Assembly: GCA_046348545.1 (NCBI GenBank)
Contig: JAXMEB010000002.1
Location: forward strand, 124,001 to 188,000
Source of the DNA: JAXMEB01 sp046348545
Lineage (GTDB): Bacteria; Pseudomonadota; Gammaproteobacteria; Berkiellales; Berkiellaceae
Length of the DNA stretch: 64,000 nt
Reading direction: 5' to 3'
Below the pieces are notes generated by a model, which saw only the letters and a program-made list of their open reading frames with translations, was not told the origin of the DNA and did no database searches. Below, piece by piece: positions 8,950 to 17,415 of this stretch; position 1 is the first letter of the stretch; each line of letters begins with the position of its first letter. The translations under genes and the position numbers were made by a program.

Positions 8950-10560
8950 ATGCGTATTAAGCGTTTAGATCCAGTTTTAGCAAATCAAATCGCTGCTGGT
9001 GAAGTGATTGATCGTCCAGCAGCCGTTTTGAAAGAGCTTGTTGAAAATGCTTTGGATGCGGCAGCCGATGATATTCAAGTGGATATTGAGCAAGGCGGTG
9101 TTCAAAAAATACTCGTTCGCGATAATGGTGTTGGTATTGAACCAGAAGATTTACGGCTTGCTTTTGAACGTCATACCACTAGCAAGTTGGAAACTCTGAA
9201 TGATTTATTTGCACTCAATACGTTGGGGTTTCGGGGTGAAGCGCTAGCCGCTATCTCATCAGTTACTAAAATGAGGATTGCTTCAAAAACGAATGGCAGG
9301 GAAGCTGCAGTGATAGAGTGTGTTGGCGGAAAGATAGGAGCGCTTTTGCCAGTTGCTCATCCGGTAGGCACAACAGTTGAGGTCAATGACTTATTTTTTA
9401 ATACCCCCGTAAGAAGGCGTTTTCTTCGCTCGGAAAAAACAGAAACATTACAATTGGAGGAAATTTTCAAAAGGCTTGTCTTAAGCCATTTTGGAGTTGG
9501 TTTTTCTTGGAAATCGAGTAGTGTTTCAAAAAGTTATCCCAAAGCAAGCACACTCTCAGCTCAAAAAGCGCGGGTTGCGAAAATATTGGGAAAGAAATTT
9601 ATCACGCATAGCGTGTACATTGATGTTTCTCGCTTAGGGCTCAGACTTTGGGGTTGGATTGGTCTTCCAGAGTGTGCTAGAAAGCAACCAGATAATCAGT
9701 ATTTTTTTGTAAACCATCGTGTGGTGAAGGACCGACTCTTAAATCACGCGATGAAGACGACATTTCTACAGCTTAATCCAGTCAGTGAAGGATCACATCC
9801 TAGTTATGTATTGTATCTCGATATTTCAAGTAATCAAGTTGATGTTAATGTGCATCCTACGAAGTTGGAGGTGCGTTTTTCCGAAAGTCGACTAGTGCAT
9901 GATTTCATTTATTTTGCTGTAAATTCAGCTTTTAAGCAATCACAAGATTACTTTACTCGGCAGGAAAGCAGAGTGCCTATGCCATTAATGACTCAGATCT
10001 ATCAGCCAGCGGACGTAATATCTTCATCAATTCGTAAACGCTATGAGCTATTTGAATCTAGAGAGATTATTTATTTGATAGATTGGCATTATGCGCTGAA
10101 GCCAATGAGTTATGAATTTTTCATTCAGAAGATCTTGAAAGATGAAAATATTGGAAAACCGCTTCTTTTTCCTAAAGAAATCTCACTAGAAGAGCTAGGT
10201 GTAGAGGACGAAAATATATTAGTGCGCCGTGCGATTCTGGAAAAATTAGGTATATCATTCAATCTACAGGCAGATAAAATGTTCTGCTTGAGTGCGCCGG
10301 AAGGGCTTAACATTCATAAGTTACCCTCCTTCTTTAAAAAATGGATTCTACTTGAGCCTAAAGTTGAAACTGGATTGGCATTGCTGCTAGATCAGACGTT
10401 GGATAATGAACGTTTTGTGCTCTCGCCGTTTGATATTCAAAATATGCTAGAAAAATGGAATAATCTTGAGGACTCTGGCTTCGCATATCCCATACATTTT
10501 TCAGATTTGTCAGATTTTTTTAATAATAAAGCTATCCAAAAGCATCCAATTAATGTATAA
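8950..10560 (+). CDS. mutL: DNA mismatch repair protein MutL
   Basis: MutL is the ATP-switched mediator between MutS and downstream nicking and helicase steps. The GHKL ATPase motifs are intact: ELVENALDA near residue 30, RDNGVGI near 58 and NTLGFRGEAL near 93. The second N-terminal domain contains QVDVNVHPTKLEVRF. The C-terminal dimerisation domain is present but divergent; I see no DQHAxxER endonuclease motif. The length of 536 is shorter than E. coli MutL (615), mostly through a short linker. It begins 17 bp after the amidase stop and is part of the long co-directional block. Confidence 0.96.
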   Translation: MRIKRLDPVLANQIAAGEVIDRPAAVLKELVENALDAAADDIQVDIEQGGVQKILVRDNGVGIEPEDLRLAFERHTTSKLETLNDLFALNTLGFRGEALAAISSVTKMRIASKTNGREAAVIECVGGKIGALLPVAHPVGTTVEVNDLFFNTPVRRRFLRSEKTETLQLEEIFKRLVLSHFGVGFSWKSSSVSKSYPKASTLSAQKARVAKILGKKFITHSVYIDVSRLGLRLWGWIGLPECARKQPDNQYFFVNHRVVKDRLLNHAMKTTFLQLNPVSEGSHPSYVLYLDISSNQVDVNVHPTKLEVRFSESRLVHDFIYFAVNSAFKQSQDYFTRQESRVPMPLMTQIYQPADVISSSIRKRYELFESREIIYLIDWHYALKPMSYEFFIQKILKDENIGKPLLFPKEISLEELGVEDENILVRRAILEKLGISFNLQADKMFCLSAPEGLNIHKLPSFFKKWILLEPKVETGLALLLDQTLDNERFVLSPFDIQNMLEKWNNLEDSGFAYPIHFSDLSDFFNNKAIQKHPINV

Positions 10561-10592
10561 TGTTTCTAACTAATTAATTTTACAGGTGTTCT

Positions 10593-10877
10593 TTGGATTT
10601 CCCTTCATTTTTAGGTTTAGTGGGTGTTGTGATTATCGGCGGTGCTTATTTTTTGGTTCAAAGCCAACGAATCAGCGCTAATACAGTTATTTATCCTTTA
10701 GCAAATGTTCTGGGTTCAGGCTTGATATTGGTTTCGTTAATTTTTGACTGGAACACGCCTTCTTTTTGTATTGAGCTTATTTGGATGTTGATCAGCTTTT
10801 TTGGGGTGATCAAAAATCTTCAAAAAAGACCCAAAGTTTTGCCTGTTGAAGATAATTTGGTCCAAAGAAGTTTATAG
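10593..10877 (+). CDS. Small membrane protein, CBU_0592-like
   Basis: This is a 94-residue protein with three hydrophobic segments (about residues 3-22, 30-50 and 55-72) and a charged tail (KNLQKRPK). It matches my recollection of the CBU_0592 family of small predicted permease-like proteins named after Coxiella, with features such as GGAYFLVQS near residue 18 and NTPSFCIELIWMLISFFG; function is unknown. The start is a TTG at 10593 with a GGTG ribosome site six bases upstream. It lies between mutL and miaA, where E. coli has nothing, and is 8 bp from miaA, so it is probably cotranscribed. Confidence 0.8.
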   Translation: MDFPSFLGLVGVVIIGGAYFLVQSQRISANTVIYPLANVLGSGLILVSLIFDWNTPSFCIELIWMLISFFGVIKNLQKRPKVLPVEDNLVQRSL

Positions 10878-10885
10878 AGCATAAC

Positions 10886-11839
10886 GTGATAATCTGTCTG
10901 ATGGGGCCAACTGCCTCAGGGAAAACAGCCTTATCAATTACATTGGGTCAGCATTTTCCCATAGAAATTATTAACGTCGATTCAGCGTTGATTTATCGTG
11001 ATATGGATATAGGGACTGGGAAGCCGGATATGGAATCTCGTAAAGGTATTCCTCATCATCTGATTGACATTGTATCGCCACTTGAGCGATATAGCGCAGC
11101 ACAATTTCGACAGGACGCATTGAGGCTCATTCCTGAGATTTTAGCGAGAGGTCGCTTGCCGGTGTTCGTTGGCGGCACGATGTTGTATTTTAAAACCCTT
11201 TTGAGTGGTTTACCTGAGATGCCCCCTATTTCCCCAGAGATTCGACAACAAGTTGAATTAATGGCTGAAGAAAATGGTTGGCCTGCATTGCATCGACAAT
11301 TATCTAAAATCGATCCGGTGGTTGCTCAAAAAGTAAGCTCATCAGATCAGCAACGAATCCAAAGAGCATTAGAGGTCTATTATGCCAGCGGTCGTTCGTT
11401 GTCTACCTATTGGTCTGAGGCAGTTGTTGAGTCTTTTCCTTATTCAGTGATCTCCATTGCATTGGTTCCAAAGTATGCCAATAGAGTGCAGCTGCACGAT
11501 AGAATTGCCCAACGTTTTGAGGCGATGCTAAGAGCCGGTTTTGTAGATGAAGCCGAATCTCTTAAGTCAAACTATAAACTTGACTTGAGTTTTCCAGCGA
11601 TTCGAAGTGTTGGTTATCGACAAGCCTGGTTGTATCTAGAGAAGCAAATTGATTTTGCGACCATGAAAGCTCAAGCAATTTCAGCAACCCGCCAACTAGC
11701 TAAAAGACAGCTAACTTGGTTAAGACAATGGAAGGATTTGCATGCCTTGGACTTTCTGGATACGGATGCAATAAATCGTGTGTCCCAATTGATATTGAGC
11801 TTTCCACGTCGCGCGAAGTCGAATAGTATCTACTTTTAG
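10886..11839 (+). CDS. miaA: tRNA dimethylallyltransferase
   Basis: MiaA adds a dimethylallyl group to A37 of tRNAs reading UNN codons, the first step of ms2i6A. The P-loop is right at the N-terminus (MGPTASGKTALS), followed by NVDSALIYRDMDIGTGKP, the DxxQ-equivalent substrate motif, and by VGGTMLYFKTLLSGL and RAGFVDEAESL. Length 317 is normal. The start is a GTG at 10886, which places the P-loop at the usual distance. It sits immediately upstream of hfq as in most gammaproteobacteria. Confidence 0.96.
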   Translation: MIICLMGPTASGKTALSITLGQHFPIEIINVDSALIYRDMDIGTGKPDMESRKGIPHHLIDIVSPLERYSAAQFRQDALRLIPEILARGRLPVFVGGTMLYFKTLLSGLPEMPPISPEIRQQVELMAEENGWPALHRQLSKIDPVVAQKVSSSDQQRIQRALEVYYASGRSLSTYWSEAVVESFPYSVISIALVPKYANRVQLHDRIAQRFEAMLRAGFVDEAESLKSNYKLDLSFPAIRSVGYRQAWLYLEKQIDFATMKAQAISATRQLAKRQLTWLRQWKDLHALDFLDTDAINRVSQLILSFPRRAKSNSIYF

Positions 11840-11925
11840 TGGTTAATGATCGCATGTTACACTGGTATGTCTAAGGGAATGGTATGCTGCAACATAATAA
11901 TTTTGCTGGCCAAAGGAGTAGTCAA

Positions 11926-12192
11926 ATGCCTAATAAAGGGCAGTCTTTGCAAGACCCTTTTCTGAATGCACTTCGCAAAGAAAAGGTGCCTGTTTCAATT
12001 TATTTAGTGAACGGGATAAAATTGCAAGGTCAAATTGAATCATTTGATCAATTTGTCATATTACTGAAGAACACAGTGAGTCAGATGGTTTATAAGCATG
12101 CCATATCTACGGTAGTGCCCGGTCGTAACATTGCTGGAAAATTAACTATATCTGGTGGACCCGATGATTTTACGCAGTCGGGGAATGAGTAA
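11926..12192 (+). CDS. hfq: RNA chaperone Hfq
   Basis: Hfq is a hexameric Sm-like protein that pairs small RNAs with mRNAs. Sm1 and Sm2 are almost identical to E. coli (GQSLQDPFLNALR, VSIYLVNGIKLQGQIESF, YKHAISTVVP). The frame opens at 11884, but the ATG at 11926 (MPNKGQSLQDP) has a strong AAAGGAG site and matches the family start, giving 88 residues. The C-terminal tail is short and ends with acidic, Gly-rich residues, unlike the long E. coli tail. It lies between miaA and hflX in the conserved order. Confidence 0.98.
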   Translation: MPNKGQSLQDPFLNALRKEKVPVSIYLVNGIKLQGQIESFDQFVILLKNTVSQMVYKHAISTVVPGRNIAGKLTISGGPDDFTQSGNE

Positions 12193-12220
12193 GTTTTAAA
12201 AAAATAAGAGGTTTATTAGA

Positions 12221-13516
12221 TTGTTTGAGCGCCCAAAAAGTGGTGAGCGGGCGATTTTGGTTCATTTAGATTTCAAACGCCATTTTGAAACCAGCGATCC
12301 TATGGAATTCCAAGAGCTTGCAAGATCTGCGGGCGCCGAAGTTATCAGCTTCATACAAGGGACACGCGAAGCCCCTGATCCAAAATATTTTGTTGGGGAA
12401 GGGAAACTTGAAGAGATTTTTCAAACAGCTCAAGCCGAAAAAGTAGAGCTTGTCATTTTTGACCACGCGCTTTCTCCGGCACAAGAAAGAAATTTGGAGA
12501 AAAAACTTAATTGTCGAGTGGTTGATAGAACAGGCCTCATTTTAGATATTTTTGCGCAGAGGGCAAGAACCTTTGAAGGTAAGTTACAAGTTGAACTTGC
12601 ACAACTTCAGCATCTTTCAACTCGACTTGTAAGAGGGTGGACTCATCTGGAGCGCCAAAAAGGGGGAATTGGTCTTCGAGGACCGGGTGAAACGCAACTC
12701 GAAAGCGATAGACGAATGTTGCGTGAGCGGATCAAAACGATTGAGAAACGCCTAGAAAATGTCAGAATGCAACGCTCTCAAGGACGCCGCGCAAGGCAGC
12801 GAAATGCTATTCCAACCGTTGTTTTAGTTGGTTATACAAATGTTGGAAAGTCAACGCTGTTTAATGTTTTGGCACAGGCGGATGCCTATGTGGCCAATAA
12901 ATTGTTTGCGACACTCGATCCAACCTTGAGAGTCATTCACCCCCCGGGTTTTAGAGACGTCATCTTAGCAGATACCGTTGGGTTTGTTAGTAATTTACCT
13001 CACAGCTTGGTTGAAGCTTTTAAAGCGACATTAGAAGAGGTCAAAGAAGCCTCTCTCCTACTTCATGTGGTGGATGCACATCAACCTGAATATGTGGATA
13101 ATATGCGTTCAGTCAATGAAGTCTTACAAGAGATTGAAGCTTCAGAAGTGCCTCAGTTAGTTGTCATGAACAAAGTAGATCTCGTACATGATTCGCCGCA
13201 TTCAGTGGGAACGATTGAGAGGAATGCTGAAGGAAAGATAACTCGGGTGTGGGTATCAGCTTTGTCTGAGTCAGGGCTAGATGCATTACAGAAAGCCCTG
13301 TCGGAGGCGCTAACAGACGAGCGTATTGATGGGCAAATTGATTTAATGCCTCAAGAAGGGCAAATACGTGCAAAATTTCATCAGTTAGCAGCAATTTATC
13401 ATGAGGCGGTGCTTGAAAATGGTGGCTGGACAATACAATTTAAATTGCCCAAATCAGAGTGGGTTAGGCTCTGTAGGCAATGGCCTATCTTAGTGAAGAA
13501 ATTGCAAACGAATTAA
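12221..13516 (+). CDS. hflX: Ribosome-rescue GTPase HflX
   Basis: HflX is a GTPase that splits stalled 70S ribosomes under stress. It has the N-terminal HflX domain (about 1-190) with the glycine-rich GGIGLRGPGETQLE signature, a coiled linker, then the G domain: G1 GYTNVGKST, G3 ADTVGFV, G4 MNKVDL and G5 VSALS. The start is a TTG at 12221 with an AAGAGG site upstream. Length 431 is close to E. coli (426). The stop and the first possible hflK start are contiguous. Confidence 0.96.
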   Translation: MFERPKSGERAILVHLDFKRHFETSDPMEFQELARSAGAEVISFIQGTREAPDPKYFVGEGKLEEIFQTAQAEKVELVIFDHALSPAQERNLEKKLNCRVVDRTGLILDIFAQRARTFEGKLQVELAQLQHLSTRLVRGWTHLERQKGGIGLRGPGETQLESDRRMLRERIKTIEKRLENVRMQRSQGRRARQRNAIPTVVLVGYTNVGKSTLFNVLAQADAYVANKLFATLDPTLRVIHPPGFRDVILADTVGFVSNLPHSLVEAFKATLEEVKEASLLLHVVDAHQPEYVDNMRSVNEVLQEIEASEVPQLVVMNKVDLVHDSPHSVGTIERNAEGKITRVWVSALSESGLDALQKALSEALTDERIDGQIDLMPQEGQIRAKFHQLAAIYHEAVLENGGWTIQFKLPKSEWVRLCRQWPILVKKLQTN

Positions 13517-13534
13517 ATGGTAAGTGAGGCAAGC

Positions 13535-14722
13535 ATGGCTTGGAATGAAAAAGGTGACAATGGTCCAAAAGGGAAAAATCCTTGGGAGGGTAAAAATGAA
13601 GGCCCACCTGACTTGGAAGATGCCATTCGAAATTTCCAACGCAAGTTGAGTGGTGTTTTTGGCGGCGGAGGGCGAGGTCGGCCTACCGATCTGAAGCCGC
13701 AAGCTCCAAAGAGCTTTTTGGGGATAGGTTTCATTGCTTTAATCGTAGTGATTATCTATGTGATCAGTGGTGTGTATTTAGTTCAGCCTGCTGAACGTGC
13801 CGTGGTCACCCGATTTGGTCAATATGTGCGCACAGAAGAGCCAGGCCCCCATTGGTTGCCTCGATTTATCGAAGCCAAGACAGTTGTGAATGTTGAGGAA
13901 GTCAAAACAACGCGTCATGGCGGAGAGATGTTAACAATGGACGAGAATATTGTGATTGCAGAGATTGCAGTTCAATATCGCGTTGGGAATGCGCATGATT
14001 ATTTATTCAATGTAGTTGAACCTGAAAGAACATTGCAAAAAGTCTCTGAAAGTGCGATTCGTGCTGTTGTGGGTAAGTCCACGTTGGATGAAGTCATTGC
14101 GCTAGGACGAGCCCAAGTTCGATCTGAAATTCAGGAGCAAGTTGTTTCGATCTTATCAAAGTACAATATTGGTATTGAAATAACGGATTTGGTCCTTCAA
14201 CAAACCAAAGCGCCCGAGCAAGTGAAAGCGGCTTTTGACGATGCAACTAAAGCTCAGCAAGATGAGGAGCGTTTGGTTAATCAAGCTGAAGCTTATGCTC
14301 GAAAGATTATTCCTATTGCTGAAGGTTCAGCTAAGCGGGTGCGTGAAGAGGCTAATGCCTATAAAGAAAAAGTAGTACTTTTAGCGCAAGGTGAGGCATC
14401 TCGTTTTTCGAAATTGTTACCTGAATATCGATTAGCACCTGACATCCTTCGAGATCGAATGTATCTTTCCACGATGGAGTCCGTCTTAAGTAAATCTAAT
14501 AAAATCATTGTTGATATGGAAGGTGGAAATAATTTGGTATACCTGCCGATAGACAAAATGATGAACCAAGGTCAAAAGCCCTTACAAAAGGTCCAGGTCA
14601 ATATTGATGAGGAGCTTGAAGCGCAAGGTGAAAATGAGAATAATGCCGCGGCGACAGGGTATCGCTCAGAGCGGCCTAGTTATCTAGATGCTGAGCGCAG
14701 CCGACCGGTACGAGGGGGTTAA
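13535..14722 (+). CDS. hflK: FtsH modulator HflK
   Basis: HflK is a membrane SPFH-domain protein that with HflC forms a periplasmic cage around FtsH and tunes its proteolysis. It has a Gly/Pro-rich cytoplasmic head (KGKNPWEGKNEG), one membrane segment around residues 65-85 (FIALIVVIIYVISGVYLV), then the SPFH domain beginning at QPAERAVVTRFGQY and a coiled region. An earlier ATG at 13517 exists, but GTGAGG is placed correctly for ATG 13535 (MAWNEKGDNG), the family-typical beginning. hflC follows after 5 bp. Confidence 0.95.
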   Translation: MAWNEKGDNGPKGKNPWEGKNEGPPDLEDAIRNFQRKLSGVFGGGGRGRPTDLKPQAPKSFLGIGFIALIVVIIYVISGVYLVQPAERAVVTRFGQYVRTEEPGPHWLPRFIEAKTVVNVEEVKTTRHGGEMLTMDENIVIAEIAVQYRVGNAHDYLFNVVEPERTLQKVSESAIRAVVGKSTLDEVIALGRAQVRSEIQEQVVSILSKYNIGIEITDLVLQQTKAPEQVKAAFDDATKAQQDEERLVNQAEAYARKIIPIAEGSAKRVREEANAYKEKVVLLAQGEASRFSKLLPEYRLAPDILRDRMYLSTMESVLSKSNKIIVDMEGGNNLVYLPIDKMMNQGQKPLQKVQVNIDEELEAQGENENNAAATGYRSERPSYLDAERSRPVRGG

Positions 14723-14727
14723 TCAAG

Positions 14728-15642
14728 ATGAATATATCAAAACCGATACTGACGACTTTTGGCTTAATTTTACTTTTCTTTATTGGGGCAAGCATGTTTG
14801 TCGTCCCTGAAACAGAGCGAGCAATTATTTTGCGTCTGGGCCAAATTCAAATGGATTCCGAAACCAATTTGCCACGTGTGTTGGCGCCTGGTCTTCATTT
14901 CAAGGTTCCTTTTGTGGATAGTGCCCGCCATTTTGATATGCGTATTCAAACGCTAGATATGCCAGCAGCACGCTTTCCGACTAAAGAAAAGAAAGAATTG
15001 ATTATCAATTTGTTTACCAAGTGGCGTATTAAAGACTTTTCAATGTTTTTCAAAAGTACCAGTGGTGATAAAGCACGAGCAGAAACCCTTCTCAAACAAA
15101 AGATTGAGAATGAGCTCCGTGCCGAATTAGGCCGGGAAGAGCTTAACGATGTTGTTTCTCAAAATCGAATGAAGATTATGTCGCTTTTGAAGCAAGAGGC
15201 GAATATAGCCGCAGCCAGTTTAGGTGTTGAGGTGATTGATGTCCGTGTGGTTGGAATCGACTTGCCTCCCAATATTAGTGATGGGGTCTATCGAAGAATG
15301 AGAACCGAGCGTCAAAGAATTGCTGCAGAGTTAAGGGCTCAAGGACAATCACGGGCTGAAGCCATACAGGCTGATGCAGATGCAACAGTCACTGTTATCG
15401 ATGCAAAGGCTCGTAAGGATGCGGAAATGACTCGAGGTGCAGGGGAGGCGGAGGCTGCTAAGATTTATGCAGAAGCCTATTCTCAAGCTCCAGAATTCTA
15501 TCGTTTTTATAGAAGTTTGGAGGCATACCGTACCACATTTCAGGGAAATAATGATATGCTAGTAATCAAACCGGAAAGTGAGTTTTTCCAATACTTTCAT
15601 GGTATCGAGCGTGGGAAAGGAAGCCAGCAAAAAGTTAACTAA
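14728..15642 (+). CDS. hflC: FtsH modulator HflC
   Basis: HflC is the partner of HflK. An N-terminal membrane anchor (TFGLILLFFIGASMFVV, about residues 9-25) is followed by the SPFH domain starting ERAIILRLGQI, then an Ala/Glu-rich helical region (RAEAIQADADATVTV) and a GAGEAEAAKIYAEAYSQ segment that in HflKC structures forms the ring. Length 304 is standard. It is translated with hflK in one operon and is followed by the small DUF2065 gene. Confidence 0.96.
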   Translation: MNISKPILTTFGLILLFFIGASMFVVPETERAIILRLGQIQMDSETNLPRVLAPGLHFKVPFVDSARHFDMRIQTLDMPAARFPTKEKKELIINLFTKWRIKDFSMFFKSTSGDKARAETLLKQKIENELRAELGREELNDVVSQNRMKIMSLLKQEANIAAASLGVEVIDVRVVGIDLPPNISDGVYRRMRTERQRIAAELRAQGQSRAEAIQADADATVTVIDAKARKDAEMTRGAGEAEAAKIYAEAYSQAPEFYRFYRSLEAYRTTFQGNNDMLVIKPESEFFQYFHGIERGKGSQQKVN

Positions 15643-15670
15643 ATAAATTATCAGGTAGTTTGTAGTCATT

Positions 15671-15862
15671 ATGATGTGGAACGATTTGTTTGCTGCATTA
15701 GCGTTGTTTTTAGTGTTTGAAGGTATGCTTCCTTTTTTAAACCCCAATAAATGGCGATTTATGATGAAGACGGTTTCCCAACAAACTGATCAGGCTTTGC
15801 GTATGATTGGTTTAGGGAGCATGGTGTTTGGGGTTGTTCTGCTCTATATGATTCGAGGTTAA
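15671..15862 (+). CDS. DUF2065 (YjeT-type) small inner-membrane protein
   Basis: This is a 63-residue protein with two membrane segments (about 3-20 and 43-60) and the characteristic FEGMLPFLNPNKWR motif between them. The same small gene occurs between hflC and purA in E. coli (yjeT) and many other proteobacteria. Its role is unknown; position suggests a link to the HflKC/FtsH complex, but this is inference. The purA start follows 7 bp downstream. Confidence 0.9.
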   Translation: MMWNDLFAALALFLVFEGMLPFLNPNKWRFMMKTVSQQTDQALRMIGLGSMVFGVVLLYMIRG

Positions 15863-15869
15863 TTCAAGC

Positions 15870-17162
15870 ATGTCTAAAACGGTTGTTATTCTGGGAAGTC
15901 AGTGGGGAGATGAGGGCAAAGGAAAGATTGTTGATTTAATCACTCAACAGGCTAGTGTCGTTGTTCGATTTCAAGGTGGGCATAATGCGGGCCATACCTT
16001 GGTTTTAGATGGGAAAAAAACAGTTTTGCATTTAATCCCAGCGGGGATTTTACACGACAAGGTGCAGTGTTTGATTGGTCAAGGTGTTGTCGTTTCACCC
16101 ACAGCATTATTAGAAGAAATTCGCTGTTTGGAATCAAATGGTGTGAACGTCCGTGATAAATTAAGGCTCAGCGCGCAGTGTCCCCTGGTTTTGCCTTTTC
16201 ATGTTGCGATGGATAAAGCGCGTGAGAAAGCCAAAGGCACCAATATGATCGGGACAACAGGGCGTGGAATTGGCCCTGCCTATGAAGATAAAGTGGCAAG
16301 AAGGGCTTTACGACTCGTTGATCTTAAAAATCTAACCGAATTTGAGCGAAAACTAGATAGCCTTTTGGATTGGTATAATTTTATCCTCACCGGCTATTAC
16401 CAGGAAAATCCGATTCAAAAAGAAGTGGTTATGGAGATAGCGGTTGACGCCGCTCAACACTTTATCCCGATGTTAGCAGATGTCCCATCGTTATTAGCGA
16501 CATTCCAGAAGAATCATTCGCCCATTGTATTTGAAGGGGCTCAAGGGGCATTGTTAGATGTTGACCATGGAACATACCCTTTTGTGACGGCATCTAATAC
16601 CACTGCAGGTGGTGTCTTTTCTGGTAGTGGTTTTACCCCGTTGGGTATTCAAAAAATCTGGGGCATCACTAAAGCTTATTGTACGCGAGTTGGAAACGGA
16701 CCGTTTCCAACGGAATTAATTAATGCCGAGGGTGAGCATTTACGTGAGCGAGGCGTGGAATTTGGAGCGACGACAGGGCGTCCTAGGCGGTGTGGTTGGT
16801 TAGATCTAGTTGCACTGAAGCGCTCCTCGATGATCAATGGTTTTACTGGACTCGTGATGACAAAAATGGACGTATTAGATGAAATGGAAGCAATCCAGGT
16901 GTGCGTTGCTTACCAGGTTAATGGACAGCAAATCGACTATTTTCCAAATGATGCTGATGTATTAGAAATGGTTGAGCCTGTCTATGAAACATTGCCAGGA
17001 TGGAATACATCAACACGAGGGATCACTGCTTGGGGCAATTTACCTGCTGAAGCCAAAAAGTATCTTGAGTACATTTCCGAGAAAGTTGCCGTCCCTTTAG
17101 CGATGGTCTCGACAGGTCCAGACCGCAACGAAACCATTCTATTGAATCGGCCATTTGATTAA
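15870..17162 (+). CDS. purA: Adenylosuccinate synthetase
   Basis: PurA joins IMP and aspartate using GTP, the first committed step to AMP. The N-terminal GSQWGDEGKGKIVD phosphate-binding motif, GHNAGHTLV with the catalytic His, GTTGRGIGPAYEDK and the C-terminal STGPDRNETI are all present. Length 430 matches E. coli (432). It is the last gene of the hfq-hfl-purA run and is followed by a perfect hairpin at 17181-17207. Confidence 0.98.
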   Translation: MSKTVVILGSQWGDEGKGKIVDLITQQASVVVRFQGGHNAGHTLVLDGKKTVLHLIPAGILHDKVQCLIGQGVVVSPTALLEEIRCLESNGVNVRDKLRLSAQCPLVLPFHVAMDKAREKAKGTNMIGTTGRGIGPAYEDKVARRALRLVDLKNLTEFERKLDSLLDWYNFILTGYYQENPIQKEVVMEIAVDAAQHFIPMLADVPSLLATFQKNHSPIVFEGAQGALLDVDHGTYPFVTASNTTAGGVFSGSGFTPLGIQKIWGITKAYCTRVGNGPFPTELINAEGEHLRERGVEFGATTGRPRRCGWLDLVALKRSSMINGFTGLVMTKMDVLDEMEAIQVCVAYQVNGQQIDYFPNDADVLEMVEPVYETLPGWNTSTRGITAWGNLPAEAKKYLEYISEKVAVPLAMVSTGPDRNETILLNRPFD

Positions 17163-17180
17163 TTGGCTCATATCCTGGCT

Positions 17181-17207
17181 ATACCCTTCACAAGCGGTGA
17201 AGGGTAT
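17181..17207. repeat. Perfect 11-bp inverted repeat sharing the ends of the palindromic element
   Basis: The sequence ATACCCTTCAC, a 5-base loop AAGCG, then GTGAAGGGTAT form a perfect hairpin 18 bp after purA. No T-run follows, so it is not a standard intrinsic terminator. Its arm is the same as one end of the approximately 125-bp palindromic elements at 20799 and 26594 (GTGAAGGGTAT), so it may be a deleted remnant or minimal form. A second, looser inverted repeat (GTATACC at 17228, GGTATAC at 17251) lies just before the tRNA. Confidence 0.7.
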
Positions 17208-17268
17208 GCATCCAAAAGCGGAAGAGTGTATACCGGTTGCAGTTGTTCTGGGTATACTTGGATTAATT

Positions 17269-17355
17269 TGGTGCCGAGGAGAGGACTCGAACCTCCACGG
17301 AGTTACCTCCACAAACACCTGAAGCTTGCGTGTCTACCAATTTCACCACCTCGGC
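17269..17355 (-). tRNA. tRNA-Leu (anticodon CAG)
   Basis: The minus strand folds as a class II tRNA: acceptor GCCGAGG pairing with CCTCGGC, D arm GTGAAATTGGTAGACAC, anticodon stem CAAGC/GTTTG with loop TTCAGGT (anticodon CAG), a long variable arm TGGAGGTAACTCC, T arm GAGGTTCGAGTCCTC, and an encoded CCA end. It is opposite in strand to purA and rnr. Confidence 0.96.
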
Positions 17356-17415
17356 TAGGTATGAAAAAACTGGGCGAATTTAAACATTGATTACAAAGAT
17401 TGTCAACTGAGTGAT

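Noticed and set aside
17163..17390. 75-codon plus-strand frame between purA and rnr
   Set aside because: It runs through the palindromic hairpin and the antisense of tRNA-Leu; no ribosome site.
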